From: Agarophyton chilense
Lineage: Eukaryota > Rhodophyta > Florideophyceae > Gracilariales > Gracilariaceae
Assembly (NCBI GenBank): GCA_030374765.1
Contig: JARGXX010000004.1
Span: 1,700,883 to 1,764,882 of the forward strand
DNA length: 64,000 nucleotides
Reading direction: 5' to 3'
This document shows, one piece after another, positions 30,922-41,871 of the stretch. The translations under genes and the position numbers were made by a program. Every line of letters starts with the position of its first letter. The stretch's first letter is position 1. The notes beneath the pieces are model-generated. The model did not search any database and was not told the origin of the DNA. It saw only the letters and a program-made list of their open reading frames with translations.

Positions 30922-33642
30922 CTAGTCCGTGTCCACCTGAATTCCGTCAACATTAATGACGTGTCCCAATAACTTTATCTCTGATTGTGCAAAACTGCAC
31001 TTGGTGACCTTAACTTTCAAGTTGGCTTCCAGAATTCGTTCGAACACTGCCCTACAATGACGGAGGTGCTCTTCGGTCGTCTTCGAGAAGATAACCACAT
31101 CATCCACATAGACCATTGCGAATGGAAGATCCTGTAGGACTCCATCCATCATTCTCTGAAACGTCGAGGGGGCGTTCATCAATCCGAACGGCATCACCTC
31201 GAACTTGTACGTTCCATAGCGGCATGCAAACGTCGTCATCTCCTTGCAAGTCTCCGACATGCGAACTTGCCAGTACCCAGTGTACAAGTCTAGAGTTGTG
31301 AATATCTTCGACCCAGCTAAGTCGTCGAAGATCTCCTCGATCTTCGGTAACGGCCACCTGGTTGGCTTCATTACCCTGTTCAATTGACGGTAATCAACAC
31401 AGAATCGTGGTCTTCCGTCCTTTTTGGTAGCTATGACTACTGGAAAGGACCAAGCTGAACTTGAAGGCGTGATTACTCCAGCCTCAAGCAGCTCATCAAC
31501 TTCTTTACGCACAATTGCGTTGTGCTTCGGGGGCATCCTGCGCACTCTCGAATGAATCGGATTGTCGTCCGTCAACTCAAAAGAGTGCACCACAGGAACG
31601 TCAGCCGGCTGGAGGTCACTAATGTCCCAGGCGGTAATATTGGTCTCCCTCAAGGCATTCGTCAAGTCCTCTTGTGCTTCCCGAGGAAGATGCCTCATCT
31701 TTGACGCTAGTAGAGCTGAATGATCACCCTCTTCATCAACATCGGAGATATCCACGTTGCAATCGAAGTCCTGTAAATCCGGTTCATACGGCTCCTTGTT
31801 CACTATTGCCAATACCAAGTCCGGCTCACCGTCAGATTCATCCCCGGAGCTCGATGGTGATGACGATGACGCGTTAATAGACCGCTCAGCATCAGATTCT
31901 TCAGGAGATGTGAAGTCCTCGCTATCTGTGCGAGCTCCATCGATAACAGGGGGTTCGTTATAGAATGGTAACAGAACCTCTTCTGCTCCGACTGCAAGAG
32001 TAACTTGCTGGCGACTAAAATCCAGTCGCGCCTGCAAGGCATCCAGCGTCGGGCTACCAACAATGACATCAAACGGAGTATTCTGGACGACAAGGAAGTC
32101 TAAGGGGATGCTCATCGTCCCAAACGAGACTGGCACATCTTCGACACAGCCTAACACCTGGGCGACAGTCCCATCGGCGACCGTGACCTTCCTTGACGTG
32201 GCCAGGGGCGATAAAGTCAACTGTTCGCATAGCTCCAGCGAGAGTAGATTCGGAACAGCTCCAGTGTCGAGTAGGGCGTGTGTTCTCGTGCCATAAAGCT
32301 TCACAGACACGACTTTCAAACGACGGGGGAGGCCAGAGGCGCTCAAGACAGACACATGGCTCTTAGGCACACTCCCAGCCAGTAGGCGCTTCAGAAGCTT
32401 CTTGGCCTCTTCAGCGTCACCACGGAGTAGCTGCCCAAACGTGAGCCCGCACGATGCGGCAGCCAGCTCGGCTACCACATTATACTTCCCGACGTGCTCC
32501 TGAAGGCCCTGTGAGGGCTTCTTCACCTTGCGGGACTTCCTACGCTTACCCCTCGATTTCGGCCTTGCAGCCGCTCGGGGCTCGCCCGGATTCTTGTTCA
32601 CCAGAACGTCAATATCCATGACATTCGTGCGAGGTTGCTTCGGAAGAGCTTGGCCCTCGGCGTTTCTCTTCGCTGCAGCCACGACATCAACTAAAGCAGA
32701 CTCTTGCACAACTGCAACATGATTAGAGTCGCCATCGGACTTGAGTTTCATCTCTTCCTGCGACTCTGACCTCGCTCCATCGAACCCAACAGAGCGAGAA
32801 TCACTCCTTCTAGGTTTAGACCAACAAGTAGACTCCGAATGGCCCATCTTGCCGCAACGCGAACACTTCGTGTCACGATGCGGATTCGAAGGACAACGGT
32901 TTGCACCGTGTCCCGTCTTCTTACAATAACTACAAGTCCAGTCCTTGTCCGCCGTTGCCGGAGTTCCGCTGTCAAACTTCTTCTTCACCAGCAGGTGCAG
33001 CTCGGAAAAGTTCTTGGTCAACTGCTCGACCTGGCTTTGGAGCTGCTGAGTAGTCCCGGAACGAGCATCCGGCCTTGGTAAAATATTCTTCACACCAAGC
33101 GCCGCGGAGGATGAGGAACCGACTCCAGAAAAGTAAGCCTTTCGACCAACGTGATACTCCACAATGGCCTTCTTCAATGACTGATAGTCAGAAGGCGCCC
33201 TGTACATGACAAACTGAGCCATGTAAGGAATAGAGGCCACCGCGTTCCTAAGCAACCCGAAGGAAGCGGTATCGTTAAAGCCTACACGCTTGTAAAGCGC
33301 GTCCAATTCGGCCAAAGAGGATAACAGATTCTCAGGGTCTAAGCGGCCAGAGACTGCATCATAGACATCGTCTTCTGGCTGGCTCTTCTGGATGAATTCA
33401 GCCATAATCTTCTTCTTTACAGCGGTGTAGTCCATTGCTTCCTTGGTCAAAGAACCTGACTCTGCGAATGTCCTATAATAGAAGTCAAACGCAGAGCCCT
33501 CTAAGTGACAGAGAAGCTCTACTGCCTTCTCTTCGTCCGTCTTTCCGCGCATGGCGACATTTTCGTACGCAAAGAAGAAACGCTCGACCTCCGCTCCTTC
33601 GGAACCATCGAACATAACGCGAGTAGTGTTAGCTTCAGACAT
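30922..33642 (-). CDS. Ty3/gypsy gag-protease-RT polyprotein
   Basis: I start at ATG 33642 (MSEANTTRVMF). An in-frame ATG at 33675 overlaps the LTR edge and is less likely. Gag has a helical capsid region (about 10-165) and two zinc knuckles, CSYCKKTGHGANRC and CSRCGKMGHSESTC. A basic linker (RPKSRGKRRKSRKVKK) follows. The protease shows HALLDTGAVPNLL. The RT shows FCVDYRQLN, LDLYTGYWQV, FGLMNAPSTFQR and the catalytic MVYVDDVVIFS. Gag and pol share a single frame, so there is no frameshift in this family. The frame ends at an amber TAG (30922-30924) within the RT C-terminal part. Confidence 0.92.
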   Translation of the reverse strand: MSEANTTRVMFDGSEGAEVERFFFAYENVAMRGKTDEEKAVELLCHLEGSAFDFYYRTFAESGSLTKEAMDYTAVKKKIMAEFIQKSQPEDDVYDAVSGRLDPENLLSSLAELDALYKRVGFNDTASFGLLRNAVASIPYMAQFVMYRAPSDYQSLKKAIVEYHVGRKAYFSGVGSSSSAALGVKNILPRPDARSGTTQQLQSQVEQLTKNFSELHLLVKKKFDSGTPATADKDWTCSYCKKTGHGANRCPSNPHRDTKCSRCGKMGHSESTCWSKPRRSDSRSVGFDGARSESQEEMKLKSDGDSNHVAVVQESALVDVVAAAKRNAEGQALPKQPRTNVMDIDVLVNKNPGEPRAAARPKSRGKRRKSRKVKKPSQGLQEHVGKYNVVAELAAASCGLTFGQLLRGDAEEAKKLLKRLLAGSVPKSHVSVLSASGLPRRLKVVSVKLYGTRTHALLDTGAVPNLLSLELCEQLTLSPLATSRKVTVADGTVAQVLGCVEDVPVSFGTMSIPLDFLVVQNTPFDVIVGSPTLDALQARLDFSRQQVTLAVGAEEVLLPFYNEPPVIDGARTDSEDFTSPEESDAERSINASSSSPSSSGDESDGEPDLVLAIVNKEPYEPDLQDFDCNVDISDVDEEGDHSALLASKMRHLPREAQEDLTNALRETNITAWDISDLQPADVPVVHSFELTDDNPIHSRVRRMPPKHNAIVRKEVDELLEAGVITPSSSAWSFPVVIATKKDGRPRFCVDYRQLNRVMKPTRWPLPKIEEIFDDLAGSKIFTTLDLYTGYWQVRMSETCKEMTTFACRYGTYKFEVMPFGLMNAPSTFQRMMDGVLQDLPFAMVYVDDVVIFSKTTEEHLRHCRAVFERILEANLKVKVTKCSFAQSEIKLLGHVINVDGIQVDTD

Positions 33643-33654
33643 CTTCGTATTTGA

Positions 33655-33674
33655 AGACCTTGGATGCGGTACCA
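33655..33674 (-). other. Candidate primer-binding site
   Basis: Immediately after the 5' LTR on the minus strand the bases read TGGTACCGCATCCAAGG. The TGG start abutting the LTR fits a tRNA 3'-end binding site. It overlaps the first possible gag ATG. Confidence 0.6.
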
Positions 33675-33838
33675 TGTAAGGCTTGTTACGGGCAAGCGTA
33701 CCCTCTGTTTACTTTTCGTTGTCTTTCTTGTCCCCCTCCCCTACCAATTCCACCGCTCGCAGGAAGGTTTTGATATTTCAGCTCGCGAGGGGCTGCGTCC
33801 GCGTCACACGTGGACACAGCCCCAAACAGAGGCCGACA
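33675..33838 (-). repeat. 5' LTR of the young Ty3/gypsy element
   Basis: 164 bp, identical by eye to 26771-26934, flanked by gtttc. Confidence 0.95.
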
Positions 33839-33843
33839 GTTTC

Positions 33844-35251
33844 TATACTGCGGCGGCGTATTCTATTTTCTAAGTAAAAAACTAATTTTCAAACCATGTT
33901 TCTCCTGCTCTAAAGTACAATCTTTAGACAGTTGTCTTCAGTAACAGCAGCTCAGTGGTTTCACGACCGCTCGGAGACTGATACACACACGGTTCAAACC
34001 TCCCTGAGTTCAGAGTAAATCGAGAGCTCTTAAGGCAGCTCGACAAATTCCAATAATTATTGTGGTCTAAGAACGCACTTACGTACTTTTAAACAGCAGA
34101 AAAAATAATGTGACACCTGCCAAAAGAATTGTTTTCTCAGAGACCATAATAAATTTAGCAAGCTGAAGAAAATGGATTGCATTGATAAAAAGGTTAATGT
34201 AATTTGAATTTTTGTTTTATATCTTTACAATGTGCCTCTCAAAAGCCTTAAAAACTCATTTTCACACACAATAATCAATGCTGATGACTAACTGCCGCTC
34301 AAAATGTGATAAAAATCACGCAGATGATCTATAAAATAATCACGACCGGTTCCACTGTGACATATGTATACGTCCATATCATTGTACTTTTTGCATTCTT
34401 AACAAACAAATTATGATTTGTAAGTAGTTTCGCAGACTTTGCATGGTCCTTGATATGTTTAAGGCGTCAAAGAACCATCTAGTTTCTTTTGTATCTGATT
34501 GATCTCCATTCAACAAATGCCAGTTTTAGCCATAAATAGGTTTTCTATTTCATCTTCATCCTTACATTTTCTTTTCATAGTTCTGTAGAGCAACGCCCAG
34601 TCAGGGGATACTTGAAGATGCAACTCATAGAATGAGGATTGAACCCTCCGAGGGTTATGATTATGATCCCCTCTAAGGTGTGCTGAGGTGGCACTGTTTT
34701 CCGGTTATATTTCGCCTATAAGGGAAAATTCGGATGGCCCATGGTTGGATTGGCCCCGTGATACACATGGATTAATTTTGGCACCGATTTTCGGATATTT
34801 GTAGAACGTTGGACTTTTGGGCCCTACTACTAGGATCAGGTTGGGTTCTATGATTTTACATGCGTTTGGGCTGCTTACATGTTGTCATTGCTCTGACGCC
34901 AACCATGGAACGCAGCGCAGAATAAGTGTATGTGCGTTTTTGACAGCGCCTGATGGATGCAATGGAACGCGATTAAAATTTTAATTTTTTGGAGAACCAG
35001 TTGTATGCCAAGGCGCTCCGGTAAATTGAGCCCCGTTCCATTGTTGATCATTCTACGATACCAAAACCATAGAACACGGCGAAATGGAGCATGGTCTTTA
35101 CTTCAAGCATCACACGGTTCATATAACTCGCATTTCATATCTCTGATCGGTAATGGTGCAGTACTGCCCTAAAACATGTACGTGTGAAACGAATGTGAAA
35201 GTTTATACTTACGTACAGCTGCATTTACTTTCATATCTGCCTAAGCTCGTT
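33844..35251. other. Intergenic stretch with tRNA-like relics, no gene
   Basis: No supportable coding region. Two places have Pol III box-like strings: AGCTCAGTGG with GGTTCAAACC about 33 bases later (33949-34003, plus strand), and GGTTCAATCC on the minus strand near 34648-34658. Neither folds into a proper tRNA, so they may be tRNA pseudogenes or SINE remnants. Confidence 0.45.
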
Positions 35252-38200
35252 TTACTCCTTCCTCACATTTGAAAACCAAACGCCAATCCTTAGAACATTG
35301 GGAGTTTCGTCGTCCGACGACGATAACCATTTCGCAAACACCCGGTCTTGTTCGTGAAACATAGTAGAGTCAGAACGTAAGCTTGCCACTTGTGATTCGT
35401 TGAAGAGACTGCAGTCTCTGTCGCAGAAAAGATCCTGTACCAAACGCGCCCTTTTCATCGGCGATGATCTCCACAGAAACCAGCCAAGTTCCCTGAGAAG
35501 AACCAGTCTACAAGTAGGACCGAAACCCAGCCCATCCCTGTGTACTTTGAATCCTTTCGCGTAAGACAGACCACACTTGAAACAACCTCCAGATGGTATT
35601 GCAAGATCTTTGTCACACAAGCGGTACCTGTGATCCTTTGAGTAGCATCTGAAGCATCGGTTCCTTTTCCACCCGCAACTTTGATTACCGTGTTTCACAA
35701 CTGCTTTGTGTGAAACATAGCAAGCAATGCAATCATGTTCAAATTCTCTAATGAGGGACTCGCAAGTCCCTACAACATGACTCATTGAGTCTTCTTCATG
35801 AGAAGATGTAAATTGTAGTGCCCGACTAGAAGCTTCATATGCTTGAGAGAAGGCGTTAGTAGGACCTTCCGCTTCCAAGGCGTGGGGTTTCGGTCTCCAT
35901 TTCGGCCCAGCAGGGCTGCAATTCTCCCAACTCTGTCGCTTATCACCGTCATCAAATTTTGGTGCACCATTGCTTCGAGTGTCGCAAATGTCACAATTCT
36001 CCGACTCGCTATCCAGCAAGCACATGCCACTTTGTTCCCCGTCCATGACACCATACATCCAGTTCTTTCGGCACAACAAAGTGTTTTCGAGCCATTTCTG
36101 TTCTTCCCTCCACTGCTCTAGTTTAATATAGTTTTCTTCATTTTGGATCTGCAATGCCTTTCGCTCTAGTTCAGCCTCGAAGGAACGTGCAAGACTACTG
36201 GAGTAGACGGTGATACAAAAAGCGAGCCTTCCATCCCTCCCTGCTCTTCCAGACTCCTGTGCATGGTCCGAAAGTGACGTAGATCCACCTACATGCAAGA
36301 CTAGTCTCACATTAGGGGCGTCTATTCCAGCTCCAAACGCACACGTGCACACCATGAGGACCACTGTGCACTGAGATGAATCCGTAGTATCTTTTTCACC
36401 TTGACTGTTTTGCTGTCTCCAAGCTTTGTATATCTGGATCCGTTGAATCTTGTCCATGCCGGCGTGATAGCAAAGAACAGAGACCTTTTTCGAAAGTGGT
36501 TTCCTGGGGCTTCCGTTGTCTAAACCTTGTTCCTCCTCGTATAAGGCTGATAGAATATCACTGAGCTGCTCGGCGTCCTTCCTTCGAGTGACGTAAAGGA
36601 GAACCCGGAAAGCAGGCGAGTTTTGATGAGCATTGGCGTTAAGCCTAACTTGTTGACCTATCTCTTCTAACTTTTCTTCAAGAACGGAGAGAGTCTTCTC
36701 GAGGATCTTCTGCTTCGCACTTTGAAACCTTCCGCCCTCTGAACGATCTTGCGAACATGGTGAATCGCTTTCGACGTTGATCACGGCAAAACAAAGGTTC
36801 TTGCGGACTGTGGGCATGCTGAGAACAGAAGCTTTACGCATTCCATGCTTTGCGACAAGGGCAGAGCGATCTCGTGGTGGAATAGTCCCAGTTAATAAGA
36901 TGCGTGGGATGTTTTTCGGTACTTCAAGTAGTCCGTATCTCAAATCACGCAGACTTTGTCGAAAAGAAGACCAAGATGCAGTGAGATGGGCTTCGTCGAT
37001 TACAACGCGGGCCAGTCTTCTCTCCGCCACAAGTTTTTGAACCAACTGCTTGAATCGTTGGTCCCGAACCTGCTCGGGAACGAGCATGTAAACGTCGGCT
37101 GGCTCTCCGATGTTTCCAGGTATAGTTGTACTGGCATGAAGCCCACATTTTTCGGCACGGAGCCTAAGTTCCTCTACCAGTGCCACCAGCGGAACAATCA
37201 TGATTGTAGTAAAGGATGAGCGTTCCATAAACGCTGGAAGTAGAATGCACAAAGTCTTTCCCGATCCGGTGGGCATGACCACTAGAATGTTTTCACGGCG
37301 TTCTGCTACTGCAACAGTAACATTAAATTGCATGGTGGACTTAAACACCGAGTGATTACAGCTGTTCATTGTGCGAAGGTGCTCTAGAAAAGTAGAGAGA
37401 TGATGTTCATATGTCCGAGTCTCTACATCCACGAGTTTGACACCGAAGGGAGACATGGGCTGATATGGGCCGATTTCAAAGATTGTATTTCCTCTGTATT
37501 CCAAAGAAATATCGCTTTCCAGAACAGCGGCTCCAGAATAGCTTCGGCGCCCAAGACTCTGAGAACTTGGTTTCGATACATCGAAAGGAATCGTATCAAG
37601 ATTTGGGTGATGCCCTGACTTGTCTTGCATCTGGACTTTGTTCTCTGATGTAGGCAAGTTTAAAGACTTTAGCCTTTTTCTGGGACGACCAGACTCATCT
37701 GTGTCGTTTTGAAGCTCAAAAGCGTTCCTTTCTTTCCCGTGAAAGCCCAGGTATTTGTGCCATTGCATAGACCATCTACGATACTTGTCCAAACTAGGTT
37801 TCTGCAAATGGATTAATTCCTCTTTAGTTCTGGCGTAAGCCCTTTCAGCAGTTTCCACACTGTGAGCTGCCTGATTGTGCCCGACTGCACGGAACTCGTC
37901 ACGAATCTGATCCATAAGATCATGAGCTTTTCCTTCACTAACGGCAGGGACCATGCCAACTGAATAATTTCGGTAGTCGTTGAAGGTTAGTTGGATCCCT
38001 TTTAGTTCAAGATGTTTCGATACCACACCGCGTATATAATCATCAGTGAAAGGTTTACCCTTGTTGCAGAAGAGGATATTCCAGTGTTCTTTTCCCAAAG
38101 AGGGCCCATATAAAGCTGAGACCATTGCAGTTTCCAATGGCCTTATTAGAACAAGATACATGAGAAGATACTCGCTTGTTTTGGAATCTGGAAAACGTGG

Positions 38201-40444
38201 TATGGGCTTCGAGAATCCTTTCATTCCTCGGGTTTTGACCCACCTTGTAACGATCATTGCCTGACCTTGTGAGACGAAAAGACTTCGCAACCCATATATA
38301 TCGTTTGTGAGACGAAGAGTAGCTATTTCTGTAGCCCTAGCAGGAGATCCTGATGATATATGTACACAGAACAATAAAAGTTCCTGAATCTGACGGCAGT
38401 AGTTCAACCAGTCAAGAACCTTTGACTTGAGCATAAGGACACCGTGCAAATCTACAACTTCTTTATCTCCTGGAAGAGATACTCCGGAAGCGTTGGGATG
38501 ACTAAGAGAAATCCAACCAGCACGCATTTTCAACGAATCGAGTACAAAGCAAGTGTTCTTTTGCAACCAATTCTTTTTCTTTTCCAAAACTGACATGAAG
38601 TTGTAACCTGGGGCCTATACAGTAAAATTGTCTGTCAACGACTGAATCATGTTCATAAACCCATCAGGAAGTGCAGTATTATTCAGAAGGTTACTGAACA
38701 GGAGCGAGTCGATTCTGATATGAGCGTCCCTCACCCAAGTCCCAACATCTTGTAATCGAATATGAGTGTTTTTGACCACCCCACAGAGATCATGGCTCCG
38801 ACAGCAATCGAAAGTAACAGCAATATCTTCCTGGTCAATGACACCCATTGCCAAATCCAAAGCAGATCGCACATATGATGTAGTGTTGTTCTTTTGGAGG
38901 TCCAGAGCGTCCTTGATCAAAATCATCGTGTGGTCAGTGCTGTCTAAGAGAAATCCATTTCTGTTGTCTTCATTTTGTTTTTGAGAAATGGATACCTCAT
39001 GCACTGCGCAGGCAGATATGCAATACTGGAGAGCTGCAAGTGTTCTTGTGACCTCCCATGCTTCTGCATATCGAAAGTTGTTGGGTTGAGCTGTCTGCAA
39101 ACGAGCGTCTTCCTCAGATCGCACGCAGCGACAACTAAAGAAATTTTTCACTGCAAGTGATTCGCAAGAAGAAGACATTGGGCGAACCTCTGGCAGAACG
39201 CTTTTCATGAAGAAATGAAGACCAAGGTATCTTTTTTCGAAGCACATTGGTTTCGAAGATTTGAAAGGGTCTGGAACGTCAAGTTTTTGATGTAAAACAT
39301 TCTCATTAAGCTCCTCCAGATATAAAGCGATTAATCCGGCAACTTCTTCATTGCATAGATGTTCATGGCGGTGCTGACATTTGATGCAGAACGATAGAAA
39401 GCGACTTATCTCAACCGCATAGGCTTTGACGCACTTAGAAGAAACGGTTCTGAATGTAAAGCGATTATCACCCCGGCTTCTTACGTTGATAGATTCTAGC
39501 ACACAGTTCGGCATGTCAATGGTTAAATCCCGAACCATTCTGAGGTACTGAACGACGTCTTGCTGCACGACGTCCCATAAAATACTTTTCTCAGTAATTG
39601 ACCCAGAGAGTTTCACCGCGTCCTGAAGTGATATCTTCCTGTGATCTAGGACCTCATCTACCCTTGACAAGGCAACAAAAGTATTTTTCATCTTGTCATG
39701 CATAGGTTCCTGTCCTTGTAGGTCATCAGTAAACCCTACAATAGACGAAATGATTTTCGAGGCAGCCGAGTTCATACTAACACCAGAGATTTCTTCGTGA
39801 ACGATCCTAAGACCCTCCTCTGATCCGTTCAGTGAGTTCTGCCCAAGAAGGTTAGGATTCGAAATTTTCTGCCGAGCGGAGCTACATTTGGAAGTGAAGA
39901 CGATCGTCACTTCTCCCACCTGGACAGCTTCTGATACAGGAAACAATTTTCGACAACGTCCTCCGAAAATGGTTTGCAGGCGTATCAATCCACGTTTTTT
40001 TACGTCAGTGATGACATTGGCCGTATCTTCAACGCCATGCGCGGTCGAGAGATGCGTAGATAAACTTCTCATGTCCGTGTAGCACGTGATGCAATTCGGG
40101 CATTTGTACCCGTACAAGACTTTAAGGCCGGTTAGGGGGGCTAGTGGCCTTGCTGACATAAAAACGGCAGTCGGCTCCATGCCCGAAACACCACTTCTGC
40201 AGTTTTCCTCTTCACTAGGAGCGATGTAGCGATTCCAGAGAGTTACGTACGGAAGCTTCGACTCCAATTCTTTCTTTCTCTCCCAAACTGTCGCAGCCAT
40301 ATCTTTTCCCTCATCAGATGAGGCACCGTGCCGAACAGATAGATGGCGTGCTACCCCTTTCGAAGATCGTATTCCCAATTTACATGTAAGGCACAACACG
40401 AAGAATCCCACTGAATGAACTCCAATTTCTATATCCCCGTTCAT
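35252..40444 (-). pseudogene. OrsD/tyrosine recombinase/RecQ helicase protein, copy A, one internal TAG
   Basis: From ATG 40444 (MNGDIEIGVHS) a frame of about 1,731 codons is interrupted once, by TAG at 38615-38617. The homologous copy B has Lys there, and the same frame resumes at once. The first part has two C2H2-like fingers (CLTCKLGIRSSKGVARHLSVRH and CPNCITCY...HLSTAH) as in the fungal OrsD family. The second part has a tyrosine-recombinase-like region (SGSPARATEI, FNDYRNYSVG, HSVETAERAYAR). Next comes a RecQ-type helicase (VMPTGSGKT, VVIDEAHLTASW, TGTIPPRD, CAFGAGIDAPNVR, ESGRAGRDGR), then a Cys-rich zinc site (CRKN...CDICD) and zinc knuckles (CFRCYSKDH). It probably belongs to a mobile element. 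The stop may be a disabling mutation or be read through. Confidence 0.82.
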
Positions 40445-40713
40445 AATGGTTTGATTGATGGAAAAAAGAGTGTGAACACAGTATGCACGCAAGCAAAGGC
40501 AAATAACAAGCTCCAACGATAGCTCCAGGCTGAAGAAGAAGACGAAGAATGCACTCGAAAGACACAACATGCAAAGCCATATTGATGTAGTGTGGTGATG
40601 TGTGATAAGATGTATCCTAAAGGGATATTGGACCCACTTGCTCCATGATGATTTCTGGAGAAGGGCAGAATCGCAAATGAAATTATGATTGCGATCCGTG
40701 TAACGTTTGCAGT

Positions 40714-40914
40714 GGGGGACTGTAGCATCATGGAATGATGCAAACTGCTTACTTGGAAACGAAAACATGCATGATTTTTCACCGTGTTCCATGTGCTCTT
40801 CATTATGAATGCGCTGCGGGAAGCATTCACAAATAGGGGACCACAATCTCAAGGAATGATGCGAACTGCTTACTTGGTGATGGACACCTTAATATTTGCG
40901 GTGTTCCACATATT
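40714..40914. repeat. Diverged ~122-bp tandem duplication
   Basis: Bases about 40714-40793 and 40836-40914 share GGAATGATGC(A/G)AACTGCTTAC, and a following CGGTGTTCCA-like string. It lies between the small ORF and the helicase gene, upstream of the chosen start. Confidence 0.55.
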
Positions 40915-41130
40915 CGGATCCCGACAGAAAAACTGATACGACTCGATGGTGATGGTGGATATTGTGAAATGCCGTTCCGGTGAGCGAATTTTTGCTTCGT
41001 CCATAAATCTTGGATGAATATCTACCATTTTTTCGTGAACATTCTCCGTTCCGTTTGTGTCAGGTGGTCGTTCAACGGCGTATTTTGAGTGTAGTGATAG
41101 TAAGTTGGAAAAGAGTAATTGGTAATCCAT
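40870..41130 (-). CDS. Small hypothetical ORF
   Basis: 86 codons from ATG 41130 (MDYQLLFSNLLSLHSKY), located between the protease gene and copy A on the same strand. I do not recognise it. Its last codons fall in the tandem duplication, so it could be a 5' exon or leader of the helicase gene rather than a gene. No splice pair was clear enough to join it. Confidence 0.3.
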   Translation of the reverse strand: MDYQLLFSNLLSLHSKYAVERPPDTNGTENVHEKMVDIHPRFMDEAKIRSPERHFTISTITIESYQFFCRDPNMWNTANIKVSITK

Positions 41131-41159
41131 TTTCCTAGAACTTTGTGTATTTCTCAATC

Positions 41160-41871
41160 CTAGCTGAAAGGTCCGCTGGTCGAGTTAACAAATTCGTCAG
41201 TCCGATAAACCAGAATAACATGTTTATCGAAGTATTCGAATAATTCCAGAATTTTTCTGATCTGAAAAGATGATTGTGTCTCAATCTGTATTCATTCCAC
41301 ACACCATGAAACGTTAGGGTAGTCAGTTGTCGCTACCGAAAAATGAGAGTCCGATTTCTATTAAGATTGACGTCGAAGAGACTCTTGATTGGTTCAAGTT
41401 GTGAAAAATGAAAGGTCCATGTAAATTGGCTCTGCATTAGTGTCGAACCAAATTGTTAAAAATTGGCGGAGCGTCACATACCGGAAAACACGACGATGCC
41501 ATCAATTTTGAATATTTCAGAAAACGTTCTAAATTATTTGATTGAAGACTGCACTTTTCACGTGTTAAGACTCTCAATAAGTTTTGAATAAAACTTTCGA
41601 AGTTTCCCTGAGCGCCACATTGTGAATAGGAGGATTATGCCCTCCATTTCGAAAAGATTTGAAACAATATCGAAATTAATTGTCTTGACATTCGAAGGTG
41701 TGATTTCCAAATTCTATACACCCAATTCGTAAAAAATGTAGTTGAAAAACGAATGTAAAAATAATGTCGATATTTGTTGAGAGTCCTATTTTGAAGAGGA
41801 GGGCTTTGCCGTTGGTTTGGAAAAAAAATAGCATGCGGTTCGAGAATTCATTATGTTGTGGGGCACAAAAT
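41160..41871. other. AT-rich spacer, nothing recognised
   Basis: No open frame of quality, no RNA gene and no obvious repeat boundary between the protease gene and the small ORF. Confidence 0.5.

Larger units (their letters stand above)
26771..33838 (-). mobile_element. Young Ty3/gypsy LTR retrotransposon
   Basis: Two 164-bp LTRs (26771-26934 and 33675-33838) look identical, start TG and end CA, and are flanked by the 5-bp duplication gtttc (26766-26770 and 33839-33843). Minus-strand order is gag with two CCHC knuckles, protease, RT, RNase H and integrase. Identical LTRs mean recent insertion. The coding frame is intact apart from one in-frame TAG inside the RT C-terminal region. A 424-codon ORF lies on the opposite strand between integrase and the 3' LTR. 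Very short LTRs with an otherwise standard core set it apart from the larger element. Confidence 0.95.

Noticed and set aside
33941-34012. tRNA-like sequence with A-box and B-box strings on the plus strand
   Set aside because: The acceptor stem and T-stem do not pair. At most a tRNA pseudogene or SINE remnant.
34640-34720. Second tRNA-like sequence on the minus strand with a CAT-like anticodon loop
   Set aside because: The anticodon stem does not close and the T-arm has mismatches.
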